64,000 nt of DNA from positions 806,022-870,021 of the forward strand of contig NZ_JAECMT010000001.1 of the NCBI RefSeq assembly GCF_016019935.1. The letters run 5' to 3'. Below are positions 7,980 through 18,760 of the stretch, one piece after another. The number at the start of each line of letters is the position of its first letter. Position 1 is the stretch's first letter. The notes under the pieces were generated by a model that searched no databases, was not told the DNA's origin, and saw only the letters and a list, made by a program, of their open reading frames with translations. The stretch comes from Paenibacillus sp. GSMTC-2017 (GTDB taxonomy: Bacteria > Bacillota > Bacilli > Paenibacillales > Paenibacillaceae). Position numbers and translations under genes: made by a program.

Positions 7980-10538
7980 CTACACCAAGCTCCAAAGCGC
8001 TGGCACATTTGTAGGCTCCCAGCCTAGAAGTGATGTATGTGGTTGACGACAACTATATGTTCGACCACCAAAAGTGACTTGGTCACCTACTTTGTAGCTA
8101 ACATTAGGTGCCCATGCTGCTGGACCATTTGTAGTACTCGTCGTTGCTTGAACGGTTGAACCAATGGATACATTGCCTGCAGCATCCAATGCTTTAACTA
8201 TGAACGTATATGATGTCCCAGCAGTTAAGTTGTTAATGGTAGTCGTTGTTCCCATCACATTAATGCTCGTTGAACCATACGAAACGGTATAACCTGTTAC
8301 ACCGTATTCATCGGTCGATGGAGCCCAAGATAATGTTACGCTTGAATTCGTAATTCCACTAGCTTGAACATTAGTTGGCACAGTTGGTGCCGTGGTGTCA
8401 GGTGAGGACGGTGTTAATCGGGTGTAAGGATTGCTAGCTAATGACAAATTGCCTGCAGCATCTCTTGCCTTTACAGTAAAAGTATAAATAGTGTTGTAAG
8501 TAAGTCCTGTAATCGTTGCAGTGGTAGTATTACCAGCAACATTAACACTAGACGATCCATAATAAACGGTATAGCCTGTTACTCCAACATTGTCCGTTGA
8601 TGCAGACCAGCCTAGAACAATCGAAGTAGCAGACATACTAATCGATTGCAAATTTGTTGGCGTTGTTGGTGAAATGAGATCTGCTGGACCACATGGTCCT
8701 ATCAATTTCCACACGCTACTTATGTCTGGACGTTCCCCTTTCGTCCACCATCTCGCTTCATAGATATTCCCGTTGTAGGAAGCTCTTTGTCCTCCCGTAT
8801 AGACGGTGTTGGCATCCCACTCTTGCACCGTGCATACACTTGCTGGATTTGTCGTCACAGACAACGGCAAGCTAGATCTAGATACATTACCGAATGAATC
8901 ATAAGTCTTTACTACAAAGGTATAGGTTGTGTTCGGTGTTAGTGCGTTAATTTGCACACTTTTGGTGCTCGAATTGATCACGGTATTTCCATAGGAAACA
9001 CTATAGCCTGCAACATCCCTTCCTTCCGTATCAGCAAGCCATCCCAAATGTAAACTTGATGAAGTTACGTTCGTTGCATATAATCCGCTCGGAATCGGAG
9101 GCTCCAATGGATAAGAAATGGTGGCCGTAACAGCATTACTTGCGGCTGATTGATTACCCGCTGCATCTCTCGCTTTTACCGTAAATGTATATGTGGTACC
9201 TGGATTCAGTCCGCTAATTGTTGCATTTGTAGTGGCTCCATTAACGGATGTTGTCATCGTTCCATACGAAATGATATAGCCCGTAACACCTCGATTATCG
9301 GTAGAAGGAATCCATGATAAGTTGACACTTCTATCAATAACGCTGACGACCTGTAGACTTCCTGGGATAGTCGGAGCAATAACATCTCCTCCACCCGTAT
9401 TTAATTGATTCAAGTAGGCGCGGTGACTCGTAGAAAACTGGAAGTTGTTATATTTATCCCAGTTAATCGACCACGTCATTAATCCGCGCATACCTGGATG
9501 CGCACCATTTCTTAACACGTAACTACCACCAAAAGATTCACCCTTATACAAATAGTTTAGTGCTTTATGGACCTCAGCAACCGTCGTAAATCCGCCTCCG
9601 GCATTCACATTCGCAGGCAATCCGATTACAACTTGATCTGGACGAAGCCCAGTAAAAAAGTGATTACTGTTACCCGCTACCGGGAATCCGGTAAGTACCA
9701 TATCAGCCATCGCCACATGGAAATCGGCATTACCCATCGCATAAAACTGGTTATCAAGAGCTGAAATTTGACCAGAGTTGTAATGCTGAACTTGCACCCA
9801 ATCTATGATGTCACGAAGCACATGAATAACTGGTAAATATGAGCCTGCTCTATTATCGCAAGATAAACAGCTTCCTCCGTAAAACTTATATCCAACTTGA
9901 ACAAAAAAAGTTTCCGGAGCCATCGTTAACATAAAGTTGGTTCCATAGAAATCATGTAGCTCTCGCACAGCTGAAATTAAGTTTGTAATAACTGGAGTTG
10001 TCGGATTTCTGAAATCACTATCACCGCTATTAAAATAAAGGGAATGGCCTTCGAAATCAATGTCCAATCCGTCGAATCCATATTTCGTTATTATCGTTTT
10101 CATCGATGAAATAAATTGATTTCTAACGTTAGCGTTCACAAGTTGTACTTGACCATTTGCTCCACCTATCGAGATGATTACCTTTTTCCCTTGGCTTTGC
10201 AAATATTGAACATCCGATTTAAATTGTTCTTCCGTAGCGTTGAATGGCGTGAAACCTATCGTACCTCCTTGCGGGCCATTTGTTGGCTCAGCAAAGGAAA
10301 CGTTAATAACATCAAAATCTGGGGAGACATCACGTAGACGAATAAAACCCGACCCATTATCGAAGTTATGCCAATAACCTACGATGACCTTGGAATCTAC
10401 AGGAATAGTTGCATGCGCTTTTGCTGGGCTCAAGGAGAATCCAGTTATAACAAGCAACATAACTAACACAATGATCAACAGACGTAGCGTTACATTTTCC
10501 GTACGAATGAAGCTCATCCTAATCGTTCGCCCCCTCAT
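7980..10538 (-). CDS. secreted GH18 chitinase with four FnIII and two chitin-binding modules
   Basis: An 852-residue exported enzyme hydrolysing beta-1,4 links in chitin. A signal peptide covers about residues 1-43. The GH18 barrel spans about 50-378 and carries the catalytic DGLDIDFE motif at 156-163 with E163 as acid. FnIII modules follow at about 388-475 and 480-564, then a CBM5/12-type module at 571-616 (GGQ, WWTKGERP), two more FnIII modules at 624-710 and 717-801, and a C-terminal chitin-binding module at 808-852 (YKVGDQV, GWEPTNVPALW). It starts immediately after the stop of the upstream paralog (TAGATG), so the two are surely cotranscribed and perhaps translationally coupled; M8 is a possible alternative start. 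Confidence 0.93.
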   Translation of the reverse strand: MRGRTIRMSFIRTENVTLRLLIIVLVMLLVITGFSLSPAKAHATIPVDSKVIVGYWHNFDNGSGFIRLRDVSPDFDVINVSFAEPTNGPQGGTIGFTPFNATEEQFKSDVQYLQSQGKKVIISIGGANGQVQLVNANVRNQFISSMKTIITKYGFDGLDIDFEGHSLYFNSGDSDFRNPTTPVITNLISAVRELHDFYGTNFMLTMAPETFFVQVGYKFYGGSCLSCDNRAGSYLPVIHVLRDIIDWVQVQHYNSGQISALDNQFYAMGNADFHVAMADMVLTGFPVAGNSNHFFTGLRPDQVVIGLPANVNAGGGFTTVAEVHKALNYLYKGESFGGSYVLRNGAHPGMRGLMTWSINWDKYNNFQFSTSHRAYLNQLNTGGGDVIAPTIPGSLQVVSVIDRSVNLSWIPSTDNRGVTGYIISYGTMTTSVNGATTNATISGLNPGTTYTFTVKARDAAGNQSAASNAVTATISYPLEPPIPSGLYATNVTSSSLHLGWLADTEGRDVAGYSVSYGNTVINSSTKSVQINALTPNTTYTFVVKTYDSFGNVSRSSLPLSVTTNPASVCTVQEWDANTVYTGGQRASYNGNIYEARWWTKGERPDISSVWKLIGPCGPADLISPTTPTNLQSISMSATSIVLGWSASTDNVGVTGYTVYYGSSSVNVAGNTTTATITGLTYNTIYTFTVKARDAAGNLSLASNPYTRLTPSSPDTTAPTVPTNVQASGITNSSVTLSWAPSTDEYGVTGYTVSYGSTSINVMGTTTTINNLTAGTSYTFIVKALDAAGNVSIGSTVQATTSTTNGPAAWAPNVSYKVGDQVTFGGRTYSCRQPHTSLLGWEPTNVPALWSLV

Positions 10539-13073
10539 CTAAATCACGCTCCATAACGCTGGTACATTTGTAGGTTCCCAGCCGAGAAGTGATGTATGTG
10601 GTTGGCGACAACTATAAGTGCGGCCACTGTAGGTTACTTGATCCCCGACCTTGTAGCTAACATTAGCCCCCCATGCGGCAGGACCACTTGTTGTACTCGT
10701 CGTAGCTTGAACAGTTGAACCAGTAGAAGAATTGCCTGCAGCATCAAACGCTTTAACGGTAAATGTATAGGCTGTAGATGCTGTTAAATTACTGATGACT
10801 GCTGTGGTCCCCGTAACATTAATTCTTGTTGTTCCATATGAAATGGTATAGCCTGTTACAGCATTGTTATCAGTTGATGCTCCCCATGATAACGTTACAC
10901 TCGAGCCTGTTATCCCGCTTGCTTGAACATTTGTTGGTGGAGTTGGGGCAATTGTATCAGTTATGGATGGGAGAGTTAAAACTTGAACCGCATTACTTGC
11001 TTGTGATAAAAGACCCGATGTATCCTTTGCTTTTACAGTAAATGTGTAAGGTGTGTTCGGAGAAAGTCCTGTTATCGTTGCAGTGGTACCCCCAACATTG
11101 ACGATTGTTGAACCGTAATAAACACTATAGCCGGTAACGGCAACATTATCGGTAGAAGCACCCCATGTTAGACTTACTGTTGTGCTCGTTATTGCCGTTG
11201 ACTGTAAATTGGTTGGAGCGGTTGGTGGATAAAGCTCGCCTGGTCCATCATTGCATGGACCTATCAACTTCCAAACACTGCTTAAATCAGGCCTCTCACC
11301 TCTCGTCCACCACTTCGCTTCGTACTCATTACCTTCAAAACCAACTCGTTGACCTCCCGTATATGCGGTAGTTGCATTCCATTGCTGTACGATACAAGAG
11401 TTCCCCGAAGTTGTTCTTACAGTTAGAGGTAGACTTGCTGTTGAAGCATTTCCTGCTACATCATATGCCTTTACTGTAAAAGTATAAGAAGTGTTAGGTG
11501 TTAAGTTCGGTATATGGATGGCAGGGCTATTTGTGGTTAGACTTGTAGTACCATAAGTTACTGTGTAGCCAACTACTCCTACATTATCCGTAGAATCATT
11601 CCAAGCTAGTGTCAAACTAGTCGAATACGTATTTGGTGATCGTAAATTGGTTGGAACTGTCGGAGCGATCAGATCTCCATGCAAATATTCTGTAGTCACA
11701 GTAACTGAATTGCTTACACCCGATATGTTGCCTGCTGCATCCCTTGCCTTTACTGTAAATGTGTATGCTGTATTCGGCAACAATCCACTGATCGTTGTAC
11801 TTGTACCTGTTACAGTCGTTGAATTCGTACCAAAAGTAACGATATATCCTGTAACGCCACGATCATCGGTTGATGCGTTCCAAGACAAGTTTACACTGTA
11901 AGAAGTTTTGCTTGGTGATTGTAGATTACTCGGAATTGTTGGTGCTGTCGTATCTGATCCGCCAGAGCTATATTGATCTAAGTATGCTCGATGACTTGTG
12001 GAAAATTGAAAGTTATTAACTTTGTCCCAGTTAATAGACCAAGTCATCAAGCCTTTAAAGTTTGGATACCCTGCAGCATTTCTAAGAACATATGTCCCGC
12101 CAAAAGGGACACCTTTAATTAGGTAATCAAGTGCCTTTTGCACATTCGCTGGTGTCGTATAACCTCCGCCAGCCGCTTGTGTCGATGCAGGTAACCCAAT
12201 AACAATTTGATCTTGACGTAATGCTGGGAATACATTGTTAGGATTGTTCCCAACCGGGAAGCCAGCTAATAACATTTCCGCCATAGCCACTTGAAAGTCT
12301 GCTGTGCCCTGTGAATATGATCTTCCGTCAAGACCTGGCATTGGACCTGTATTATAATGTTGCACGTGCAAGTAATCCAGATCATTTCGGAAATTATAAA
12401 TGACAGGGAGATAAGCACCCCAAATTCCTCCATAGGAACCAGATCCTCCTTGTACATAAGCTGTTTCAGGTGCCATCGTTAGGAGAAAGTCTGCGCTATA
12501 GCTGTTTAATATTTCTCTAGTCGCAGAAATTAAGTTTGTAATCTTTGGAGTTGTTGGTGCTTTGAAATCGGTATCTCCAGCATTAAGTGCAAGTGAGCTA
12601 CCTTCAAGATCGATATCAAGGCCATCAAATCCATAGGTGTCGATAATATTTTTCATCGTTGTTACAAACGTTGTTTTGGCCTCAGCTGTTGTAAGCTCCA
12701 CCGTACCGTTTGCTCCACCGATGGAGATGAGTACCTTTTGACCACGTGCTTTAAGGAAAGCAATATCTGCTTGAAAATCACTAACTGTTGAATTGTAAGG
12801 TGTAAACACCATATTGCCCGTATGTGAACCACCAGTTGGCTCAGCGAATGCAACTTGAATAACATCATAATTAGGAGAAATATCTCTCAAACGAATATTA
12901 GTAGAAAAATTATCAAAGTTATGCCAGTAGCCAACTATTATTTTGTTACGCGCGGTCGCAGCTTCAACTCTCTCGTTTTTCATCTGTACCCCTGTTATAA
13001 CGATTATCGCAGCAAACACAGCTAAACAAGATCGCATGATCGGACTTATCTTTAGCGAATAGGGTTTCATCAT
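10539..13073 (-). CDS. secreted GH18 chitinase, paralog with the same modules
   Basis: An 844-residue paralog of the next gene. Signal peptide about 1-38, GH18 barrel about 45-366 with DGLDIDLE at 150-157 (E157 catalytic), FnIII at about 377-462 and 470-555, CBM5/12-type module at 560-607, FnIII at 617-700 and 708-792, and a C-terminal chitin-binding module at 799-844. The two proteins align along their whole length, so the pair arose by duplication and then diverged. It is the first gene of the operon; a perfect cre match lies 44 bases upstream. LPMO and chemoreceptor genes nearby complete a chitin-use cluster. Confidence 0.93.
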   Translation of the reverse strand: MMKPYSLKISPIMRSCLAVFAAIIVITGVQMKNERVEAATARNKIIVGYWHNFDNFSTNIRLRDISPNYDVIQVAFAEPTGGSHTGNMVFTPYNSTVSDFQADIAFLKARGQKVLISIGGANGTVELTTAEAKTTFVTTMKNIIDTYGFDGLDIDLEGSSLALNAGDTDFKAPTTPKITNLISATREILNSYSADFLLTMAPETAYVQGGSGSYGGIWGAYLPVIYNFRNDLDYLHVQHYNTGPMPGLDGRSYSQGTADFQVAMAEMLLAGFPVGNNPNNVFPALRQDQIVIGLPASTQAAGGGYTTPANVQKALDYLIKGVPFGGTYVLRNAAGYPNFKGLMTWSINWDKVNNFQFSTSHRAYLDQYSSGGSDTTAPTIPSNLQSPSKTSYSVNLSWNASTDDRGVTGYIVTFGTNSTTVTGTSTTISGLLPNTAYTFTVKARDAAGNISGVSNSVTVTTEYLHGDLIAPTVPTNLRSPNTYSTSLTLAWNDSTDNVGVVGYTVTYGTTSLTTNSPAIHIPNLTPNTSYTFTVKAYDVAGNASTASLPLTVRTTSGNSCIVQQWNATTAYTGGQRVGFEGNEYEAKWWTRGERPDLSSVWKLIGPCNDGPGELYPPTAPTNLQSTAITSTTVSLTWGASTDNVAVTGYSVYYGSTIVNVGGTTATITGLSPNTPYTFTVKAKDTSGLLSQASNAVQVLTLPSITDTIAPTPPTNVQASGITGSSVTLSWGASTDNNAVTGYTISYGTTRINVTGTTAVISNLTASTAYTFTVKAFDAAGNSSTGSTVQATTSTTSGPAAWGANVSYKVGDQVTYSGRTYSCRQPHTSLLGWEPTNVPALWSVI

Positions 13074-13116
13074 TTCATCTCTCCCTTCTCATTTTGCAAA
13101 CACTGTGTACTAGCTT

Positions 13117-13130
13117 TGTAAGCGATTACA
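13117..13130 (-). promoter_or_regulatory. cre site for CcpA upstream of the chitinase operon
   Basis: TGTAAGCGATTACA matches the consensus TGWAANCGNTNWCA at every position. It lies 44-57 bases upstream of the first chitinase ATG, a position suited to repression by CcpA when preferred sugars are present. Binding itself is inferred. Confidence 0.7.
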
Positions 13131-13468
13131 TTTCACTCATTATTGAAAACATCACCTCCTAACTATAAAAATAAGCTGCAAAAAGAGATAAGAGAAACAT
13201 TGGGAGATACAAATAGCATTTGAATTTTGTTGTGACCTTTAGAGGATAGAAGGTAGATCCATTGGAGAGAACACTTTTTCTGTGGGAGTAACTTCTATTC
13301 TGAGGGGGAAGACAGTAGGAAATAAAGGGTATTTTCCTGTAATAGGAGGGGGAAATATCTCTTAGTGCAACATTTTTCCATACGTTCGCGTCTTTTTATT
13401 TGAAATAAAAGGAAATTACTTCTGTGTATGAAGACTCATTAATGAGGTTTAGAAAGTAGGGAGATACT
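13131..13468. other. intergenic region, chitinase promoter side and lipoprotein upstream region
   Basis: No convincing coding frame on either strand. It holds the divergent upstream regions of the chitinase operon and the lipoprotein gene. I see no strong repeat or structured RNA here. Confidence 0.5.
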
Positions 13469-14446
13469 TTGAAAACGTGTAGTTTAATCATCTTGGCTCT
13501 GCTCTTATCGGGATGTACGACTAACGGAGATCGGAATAAAAGTTCAACAATCATAATCATTCCTTCTGCTTTGCCATCACAATTCGTCCTGATTGAGAAT
13601 AGCGCTACAACTACACCACATCCTACCCAAACAGCTAACATCACCTTGGACATTAAAACAGCAAATCTTATCGGAGAAAGTGACAATGGTCTTATTTATG
13701 AAGCAGATGGACATCTCTATTTGTTGCGAGAAGGGGAAGAAACGATTGAAATAGGTAACCCCGCTATTACTAAAAAAAGCGTAGATCTATCCAATGACGG
13801 GAAGACTCTTCTATATCAATTTGTTGATAAATCCATTGAACCATTTAAAGTTCGGCTTGCAACATATTCTATTGCTGAAAGTAAGGAAGACATTCTTGAA
13901 ACGGAAGATTATCATTTTGATCTTTATAAATCCATTAATTGGTTCGGACAAAATATATTTATGCAAACCGATAGCCGTTTAATACCATCAGATTTTATCT
14001 TGCTGAATGGGAGTACTGGAGAGCAAATATTATCAGGTAGAGTGTTTGGGACCGTTCTTGATAGCAACGATAGATCACTGAAAATATTGTTAGGTAACAA
14101 TGGGCAATCTGATCCCTCTGTCCGAACACCTACTGTTATAAAAGCATTAGCTGAAGACGGCACCCTTAATAAGCTATTTGAAGAAGATCTTTACGAAGAA
14201 CAATTTCTCGATATTCGAATATCTGATCATTTATCAACTATAGCAGCGTGGACTCATATCGTACCTGCTGGAAAATCAAGACTTTGGATTGCAACCTTAA
14301 ATAAATCCAATTGGGAAGTTGGACAATGGAAGATACATGATACAAAGTTTGCTCGTGAAGGCACCATTAGTTTTAACTCTACTGAAACGAAAATCGAATT
14401 AAGTAATGGCCAAACTTTCCCTGTTCCATCATCTTCTATTCAATAA
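13469..14446 (+). CDS. predicted lipoprotein, possibly beta-propeller-like
   Basis: A 325-residue protein with a TTG start after TAGGGAG. The N-terminus MKTCSLIILALLLSGC gives a lipobox with Cys16 as the lipidation site, so it is membrane-anchored outside the cell. After a low-complexity Thr/Ser linker, repeats such as NGLIYEADGHLYLLREG and VDLSNDGKTLLYQF recall blades of TolB/WD40-type propellers, though no full domain can be assigned. It is divergent from the chitinases and separate from the chemoreceptor. Function unknown. Confidence 0.7.
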   Translation: MKTCSLIILALLLSGCTTNGDRNKSSTIIIIPSALPSQFVLIENSATTTPHPTQTANITLDIKTANLIGESDNGLIYEADGHLYLLREGEETIEIGNPAITKKSVDLSNDGKTLLYQFVDKSIEPFKVRLATYSIAESKEDILETEDYHFDLYKSINWFGQNIFMQTDSRLIPSDFILLNGSTGEQILSGRVFGTVLDSNDRSLKILLGNNGQSDPSVRTPTVIKALAEDGTLNKLFEEDLYEEQFLDIRISDHLSTIAAWTHIVPAGKSRLWIATLNKSNWEVGQWKIHDTKFAREGTISFNSTETKIELSNGQTFPVPSSSIQ

Positions 14447-14542
14447 ACATACCCTTAATCTTGTAATCAATTTTGGGAAGCGAATAGGTGAAAGTTACTC
14501 TCAAATGTAATTGAGTAATCTCATTGCGATCACACTATACTG

Positions 14543-14592
14543 AAAAAGACGATCTTCCTTCAATTATTAAATTGAGAGTAGATCGTCTTTTG
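14543..14592. terminator. bidirectional terminator, lipoprotein / chemoreceptor
   Basis: AAAAAGACGATC at 14543-14554 pairs with GATCGTCTTTT at 14581-14591 with an inner TCAATT/AATTGA helix. It separates the convergent genes. Confidence 0.82.
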
Positions 14593-14603
14593 TTGCTCCG
14601 TGC

Positions 14604-16715
14604 TTATATTTTGAAGCGTGACAAATTATCTAGTAATTGCTGAACAGTACCGTTTAAAGATACTGCAGCCACAGATATTTGCTCCATCGAAGCAAGCTGC
14701 TGTTCAGCTGCTCCCGCCACATGCAATGACTCTATAGATGCAGAATCTGCAAGATCGGATTGGTAATCCATTGTAGCAGAAATCTCTTCCGTACTTGCAG
14801 TCATTTGCTGTGAAGCATCGCTAACCGCTTGTAACTGTCCATTCACTCGTTCAATCTCTTGTAAGATAGATCTAAAGAGTTGGCCACCTTCGCCTACTGC
14901 CTCTACACCAATCGCGATTTCCCCAATTCCCTTTTTCATTGCTGACTCTACTCGTTTAGTGTCCGTTTGAATCTCTTTTAAGATCGTAGAAATTTGGGTT
15001 GTAGCAGATTTGGCTCCTTCCGCAAGCTTTCTAATTTCACCTGCTACAACAGCAAACCCTCTACCATGTTCACCTGCTCTAGATGCTTCGATTGCAGCAT
15101 TTAACGATAGTAGATTTGTCTGCACACTAATATCAGCAATCAATTGAATAGCACTGCCAATATCCTCAGATTTAAGTGCTAATTGATGCAACGCCTTTTC
15201 AGTTTCATCGGCTGTATGATGGATTGAGTCCATCTTGCCTACTGCCTGCTGCATCTTTACATTCCCGCATCTTGTCTGTTTTGCAACTTCCTCTGTAGTC
15301 GCTGAAACGTCAGCGCTAGATTCAGATATACGCATCGCTCCATTGGCCATCTCTTGAATAGCAAGTGACGTATCTTCAGACGATCTACTCTGCGACTGTG
15401 CGCCATCAGCCACAAGCTGTATAGACTCAGCAATTTTCCTTGAAGCTTCGCTTGCCTCCGAGGCTCCCGCAGTAAGCTGCTGTGAGGTTTGTCCTACTGT
15501 AGTCGCCAATTCAGATACAAGTCTAAACATATCCCGTAACTTTACTGACATCGCATTAAATGCTTGACCCATCTGTCCAATTTCATCATTTGTACGGATG
15601 TCTAATTGGCCAGTCAGATCGCCTTCTGCCATTTCTTTCATCTTACTCATTAGCGACTGTACAGGCTTAACGATCATCTGCCTTACTAATATGTACACAA
15701 CAACGCCAAGCAACATCATTGCAGCTATCGTCAATGCAATCGTTGTTAGCCTGCTTTTCTCATAATCTTCTAAAATACGGCTTTCTTCAACTGCTGTTTG
15801 TGTGTACCACACTTGGTCTGTTCCAGGCAGCTTTATCCCATCGAACGAACGCATAACTCGCTTACCCTTTGAATTCATCGTATAGCCTGTATCCTGTTTA
15901 TTTTTAACGATTTCTTCCCAAAGTAGCACTTTCTCCGGGTTGTCTCCGAATGTTTTCCCTATCGAATCTGGGTCAGTAGGATTAGTCAAATATGTTCCCG
16001 CTTCTGTAATTAGTGCTACGTAACCACCCATTGGCGTATATTTAGCGGCAGCCTCTTGTAAGCTATCCATTGATAAAAAGAATCCCACTATACCAAGCAA
16101 TTTGCCCGAATCGTCTAACATCGGCATCACAATTGTTGCTTTCATTACTTTTTGATTGCCGTCATCGTAAAGCATAGGTTCCATATATTGTGTTTTTAAT
16201 GTTTGTTTGGTCAATAAATAATAATCACCTGAACCCTCTTTATCATAATTAATAAGTTGATCCTTCTTAATCTCCGCACCATGACGCTCTACATAAATAT
16301 TGAAGCGACCTGTCGCATCTCCATTACCCAGTGAACTAACATGATCCGTGTCCTTCCCATCAAATGCATTCGGCTCCCAAAGCATAAATAATCCATAGGC
16401 ATTCGGATTTTCCTCGAGAACGTTATTTAACAATGTTGCTGCAGCAGGCCTGCTACTTCCACTTTGCATACGCATACTCTTTAAAGATTCAGATAACGTA
16501 ACTAAAGTAGATTCGTATCCATGCATCGTTGTAGAAATTAGTTCGGCGTAAGCTTTACCAGCACTATGAGCTTCAATCTCTGCCTTCTCGATACTCGTTT
16601 TTTTGAGCGTTTTAAGATTGACGACGCCATAAAGTCCGAATACAACTACTAATACTAAACAAAGCATAAAAATTAATTTTACAGATAAATTTAAATTACG
16701 ATACATTTGAACCAT
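14604..16715 (-). CDS. methyl-accepting chemotaxis protein with Cache sensor domain
   Basis: A 703-residue membrane receptor. TM1 lies at about residues 12-32, a large extracellular dCache-type sensor at about 35-325 ([34 protein letters not shown]), TM2 at about 328-350, HAMP at about 350-403 and the coiled-coil signalling domain to the end, with the conserved tip [20 protein letters not shown]. It would control the flagellar motor through CheA/CheW. Location next to chitin genes suggests, but does not prove, a sugar or amino-sugar ligand. A GAGGAGAGG site precedes the start; an ACGATAAT element about 40 bases upstream faintly resembles a sigma-D -10. Confidence 0.92.
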   Translation of the reverse strand: MVQMYRNLNLSVKLIFMLCLVLVVVFGLYGVVNLKTLKKTSIEKAEIEAHSAGKAYAELISTTMHGYESTLVTLSESLKSMRMQSGSSRPAAATLLNNVLEENPNAYGLFMLWEPNAFDGKDTDHVSSLGNGDATGRFNIYVERHGAEIKKDQLINYDKEGSGDYYLLTKQTLKTQYMEPMLYDDGNQKVMKATIVMPMLDDSGKLLGIVGFFLSMDSLQEAAAKYTPMGGYVALITEAGTYLTNPTDPDSIGKTFGDNPEKVLLWEEIVKNKQDTGYTMNSKGKRVMRSFDGIKLPGTDQVWYTQTAVEESRILEDYEKSRLTTIALTIAAMMLLGVVVYILVRQMIVKPVQSLMSKMKEMAEGDLTGQLDIRTNDEIGQMGQAFNAMSVKLRDMFRLVSELATTVGQTSQQLTAGASEASEASRKIAESIQLVADGAQSQSRSSEDTSLAIQEMANGAMRISESSADVSATTEEVAKQTRCGNVKMQQAVGKMDSIHHTADETEKALHQLALKSEDIGSAIQLIADISVQTNLLSLNAAIEASRAGEHGRGFAVVAGEIRKLAEGAKSATTQISTILKEIQTDTKRVESAMKKGIGEIAIGVEAVGEGGQLFRSILQEIERVNGQLQAVSDASQQMTASTEEISATMDYQSDLADSASIESLHVAGAAEQQLASMEQISVAAVSLNGTVQQLLDNLSRFKI

Positions 16716-16992
16716 AATTGCCTCTCCTCATTCATTCTTTTGAACTACTCTATTATCGTGTCAATCATCGAATTTCAGTGTAAAAGCTCCCAATTGTGAC
16801 AACATAGCTAAATGTAACATAAAAACTACCAGTCAAACCATATTAAACATATGAAAATAACTTTTTTTTATCTCGTAAAAACTAAAATTAAGTTTCAACT
16901 TATGCTTTACATTGCTAGACACAAGTGATAGTCTATTCTCAAAATAAACAACCTACTATTATCCTCAGTCTACAGCTCCTCACGAGCAAATG

Positions 16993-17006
16993 TGAAAGCG
17001 CTGACA
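16993..17006 (+). promoter_or_regulatory. cre site in the chemoreceptor/LPMO intergenic region
   Basis: TGAAAGCGCTGACA matches the CcpA consensus TGWAANCGNTNWCA at all positions. It lies 322 bases upstream of the LPMO start and 278 upstream of the divergent chemoreceptor start. The 613-bp intergenic region around it (16716-17328) holds no convincing gene; a long 5' leader for the LPMO transcript is possible. Confidence 0.62.
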
Positions 17007-17328
17007 TTTTCATGCTAGCGCACTTATTTATCTAATCAACCCGCAGCTTACCTTACTTTTTTCCAATACAGACATCCCAAATATTTGGATACTTCAACTC
17101 AATTTTTCGGAGAATGTCATTCTCTTATAATCCAAATATTAATCATGCCCTCACAAAAAGTGATCTCTTACAATAAACTGACCTCGAACTCGAATCTATC
17201 ATTACGGTTGTATATGAGCGTAGCTTGTTTGCGTTTATATAAATATGATATGAAGGGGGTGCTTACTCCAAGAAGTGGACTATTTTGTACGAACAGGTAC
17301 GAATTTAACCATTAAAGGAGGCATTATT

Positions 17329-18678
17329 ATGACGAGGGATTTACGCATTCACCAGTCGGGTCTATTCAAGTGGATTACTATCGGTAGTTTAATGGTACTT
17401 GCTATCATCTGCACACTAATATTTTCGGAGAAGGCAAATGCTCATGGTTATGTGGAAGGACCTTCTAGCAGAGCTTATCTATGTAAGTTAGGACAGAACA
17501 CTAACTGTGGTGCAATCATCTACGAGCCGCAAAGCTTAGAAGCACTAAAAGGATTTCCTGCTGCTGGACCTGCTGACGGGCAAATTGCAAGCGCTAACGG
17601 GGCTTTCCCATTGCTAGATCAACAAAGCTCGACTAGATGGACTAAAGTGAATATTTCAAGTGGTCAGAACACATTTTATTGGAAGTTGACTGCTGCTCAT
17701 GCTACTACAAGTTGGAAATATTATATTACGAAGCAGAACTGGAACCCGGATGCCGCGTTAACTCGGGATTCCTTTGATCTTACACCGTTTTGTTCAGTCA
17801 GCCATGGAGGAACTAGACCTCCATTCAACTATTCAGATACTTGCAACGTTCCTTCAAGAACTGGTTATCAAGTTATCCTCGCTGTTTGGGAAATTGCAGA
17901 CACACCAAATGCTTTCTACAACGTCATAGACGTAAATTTCGGCAATTCTAACGACACAACTGCACCTACTGCACCGTCCCCTATTTCTGTTTCTGGAACA
18001 ACAAGTACAACAGCAACACTTTCATGGGGTGCATCAACAGATGCTTATGGTGTAACTCAATATCGAATATACAATGGCTCAACACTCGTTAATTCCGTAG
18101 CAGGTTCCAACCTGACGTATACTGTAACTGGGCTCTCACCTTCTACCTCGTATTCGTACCACGTTGTCGCACTTGATGCTGCTGGCAACATTTCACCTGC
18201 AAGTGCTACCGTCATTGCTACAACGACAGCTCCTATTATTGATACAACCCCGCCAACCGCCCCAAGCGGCTTGCATGTTATGGGTACACCAACCTCAAAC
18301 TCACTTCAGTTAATGTGGTCGCCATCGACAGACAATATTGGAGTTGACAGCTATAAGATCTACCAAGGCTCTGCACTCTTAGTTGTTGTTACCGGAAATC
18401 AAACATCATTTAATGTATCTGGCCTCACACCAAGTACAACCTATTCATTCACCGTTTATGCGTTAGATGCTGCAGGCAATCAATCTGCTGTCAGCAATTC
18501 AATCTCAGGTACAACTGCTGCACCACCTGCTGTACAAGCATGGGCTCCTAACACTGCCTATGCGGTAAATACGTTAGTATCTTATAACGGCGCAATCTAC
18601 AAATGTCGTCAAACTCATACCTCACTAGCTGGCTGGACGCCAACTGCAGTTCCTGCTTTGTGGCTGTTGCAGCCATAA
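17329..18678 (+). CDS. secreted AA10 lytic polysaccharide monooxygenase with 2 FnIII and CBM5/12
   Basis: A 449-residue copper enzyme that oxidatively cleaves crystalline chitin. The signal peptide ends in ANA, so the mature protein starts with His39 (HGYVEGPSSRAYLC), the histidine-brace residue; the second brace histidine is H124 in LTAAHATTSW, and F196 in DTPNAFYNVI sits at the usual axial site. AA10 spans 39-205, FnIII modules about 210-300 and 306-396, and a chitin-binding module 403-449 (GWTPTAVPALW), nearly the same as those ending the chitinases. The ATG at 17329 follows AAAGGAGG; an in-frame ATG-less extension upstream is not used. Confidence 0.94.
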   Translation: MTRDLRIHQSGLFKWITIGSLMVLAIICTLIFSEKANAHGYVEGPSSRAYLCKLGQNTNCGAIIYEPQSLEALKGFPAAGPADGQIASANGAFPLLDQQSSTRWTKVNISSGQNTFYWKLTAAHATTSWKYYITKQNWNPDAALTRDSFDLTPFCSVSHGGTRPPFNYSDTCNVPSRTGYQVILAVWEIADTPNAFYNVIDVNFGNSNDTTAPTAPSPISVSGTTSTTATLSWGASTDAYGVTQYRIYNGSTLVNSVAGSNLTYTVTGLSPSTSYSYHVVALDAAGNISPASATVIATTTAPIIDTTPPTAPSGLHVMGTPTSNSLQLMWSPSTDNIGVDSYKIYQGSALLVVVTGNQTSFNVSGLTPSTTYSFTVYALDAAGNQSAVSNSISGTTAAPPAVQAWAPNTAYAVNTLVSYNGAIYKCRQTHTSLAGWTPTAVPALWLLQP

Positions 18679-18713
18679 TAATTCTGTTTTTTTTGGAGCT
18701 TGGCCGTGAAAAG

Positions 18714-18760
18714 ATTAAGGCCCTGTGGACATTTTGTCACAGTGGCCTTATTTTATTATT
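18714..18760 (+). terminator. terminator after LPMO
   Basis: TAAGGCC at 18716-18722 pairs with GGCCTTA at 18744-18750 around an inner CTGTG/CACAG helix, followed by TTTTATTATT. Confidence 0.82.

Noticed and set aside
17085..17315. 76-codon frame upstream of the LPMO gene
   Set aside because: Lies in the probable 5' leader, has no good ribosome site and no protein-like pattern.
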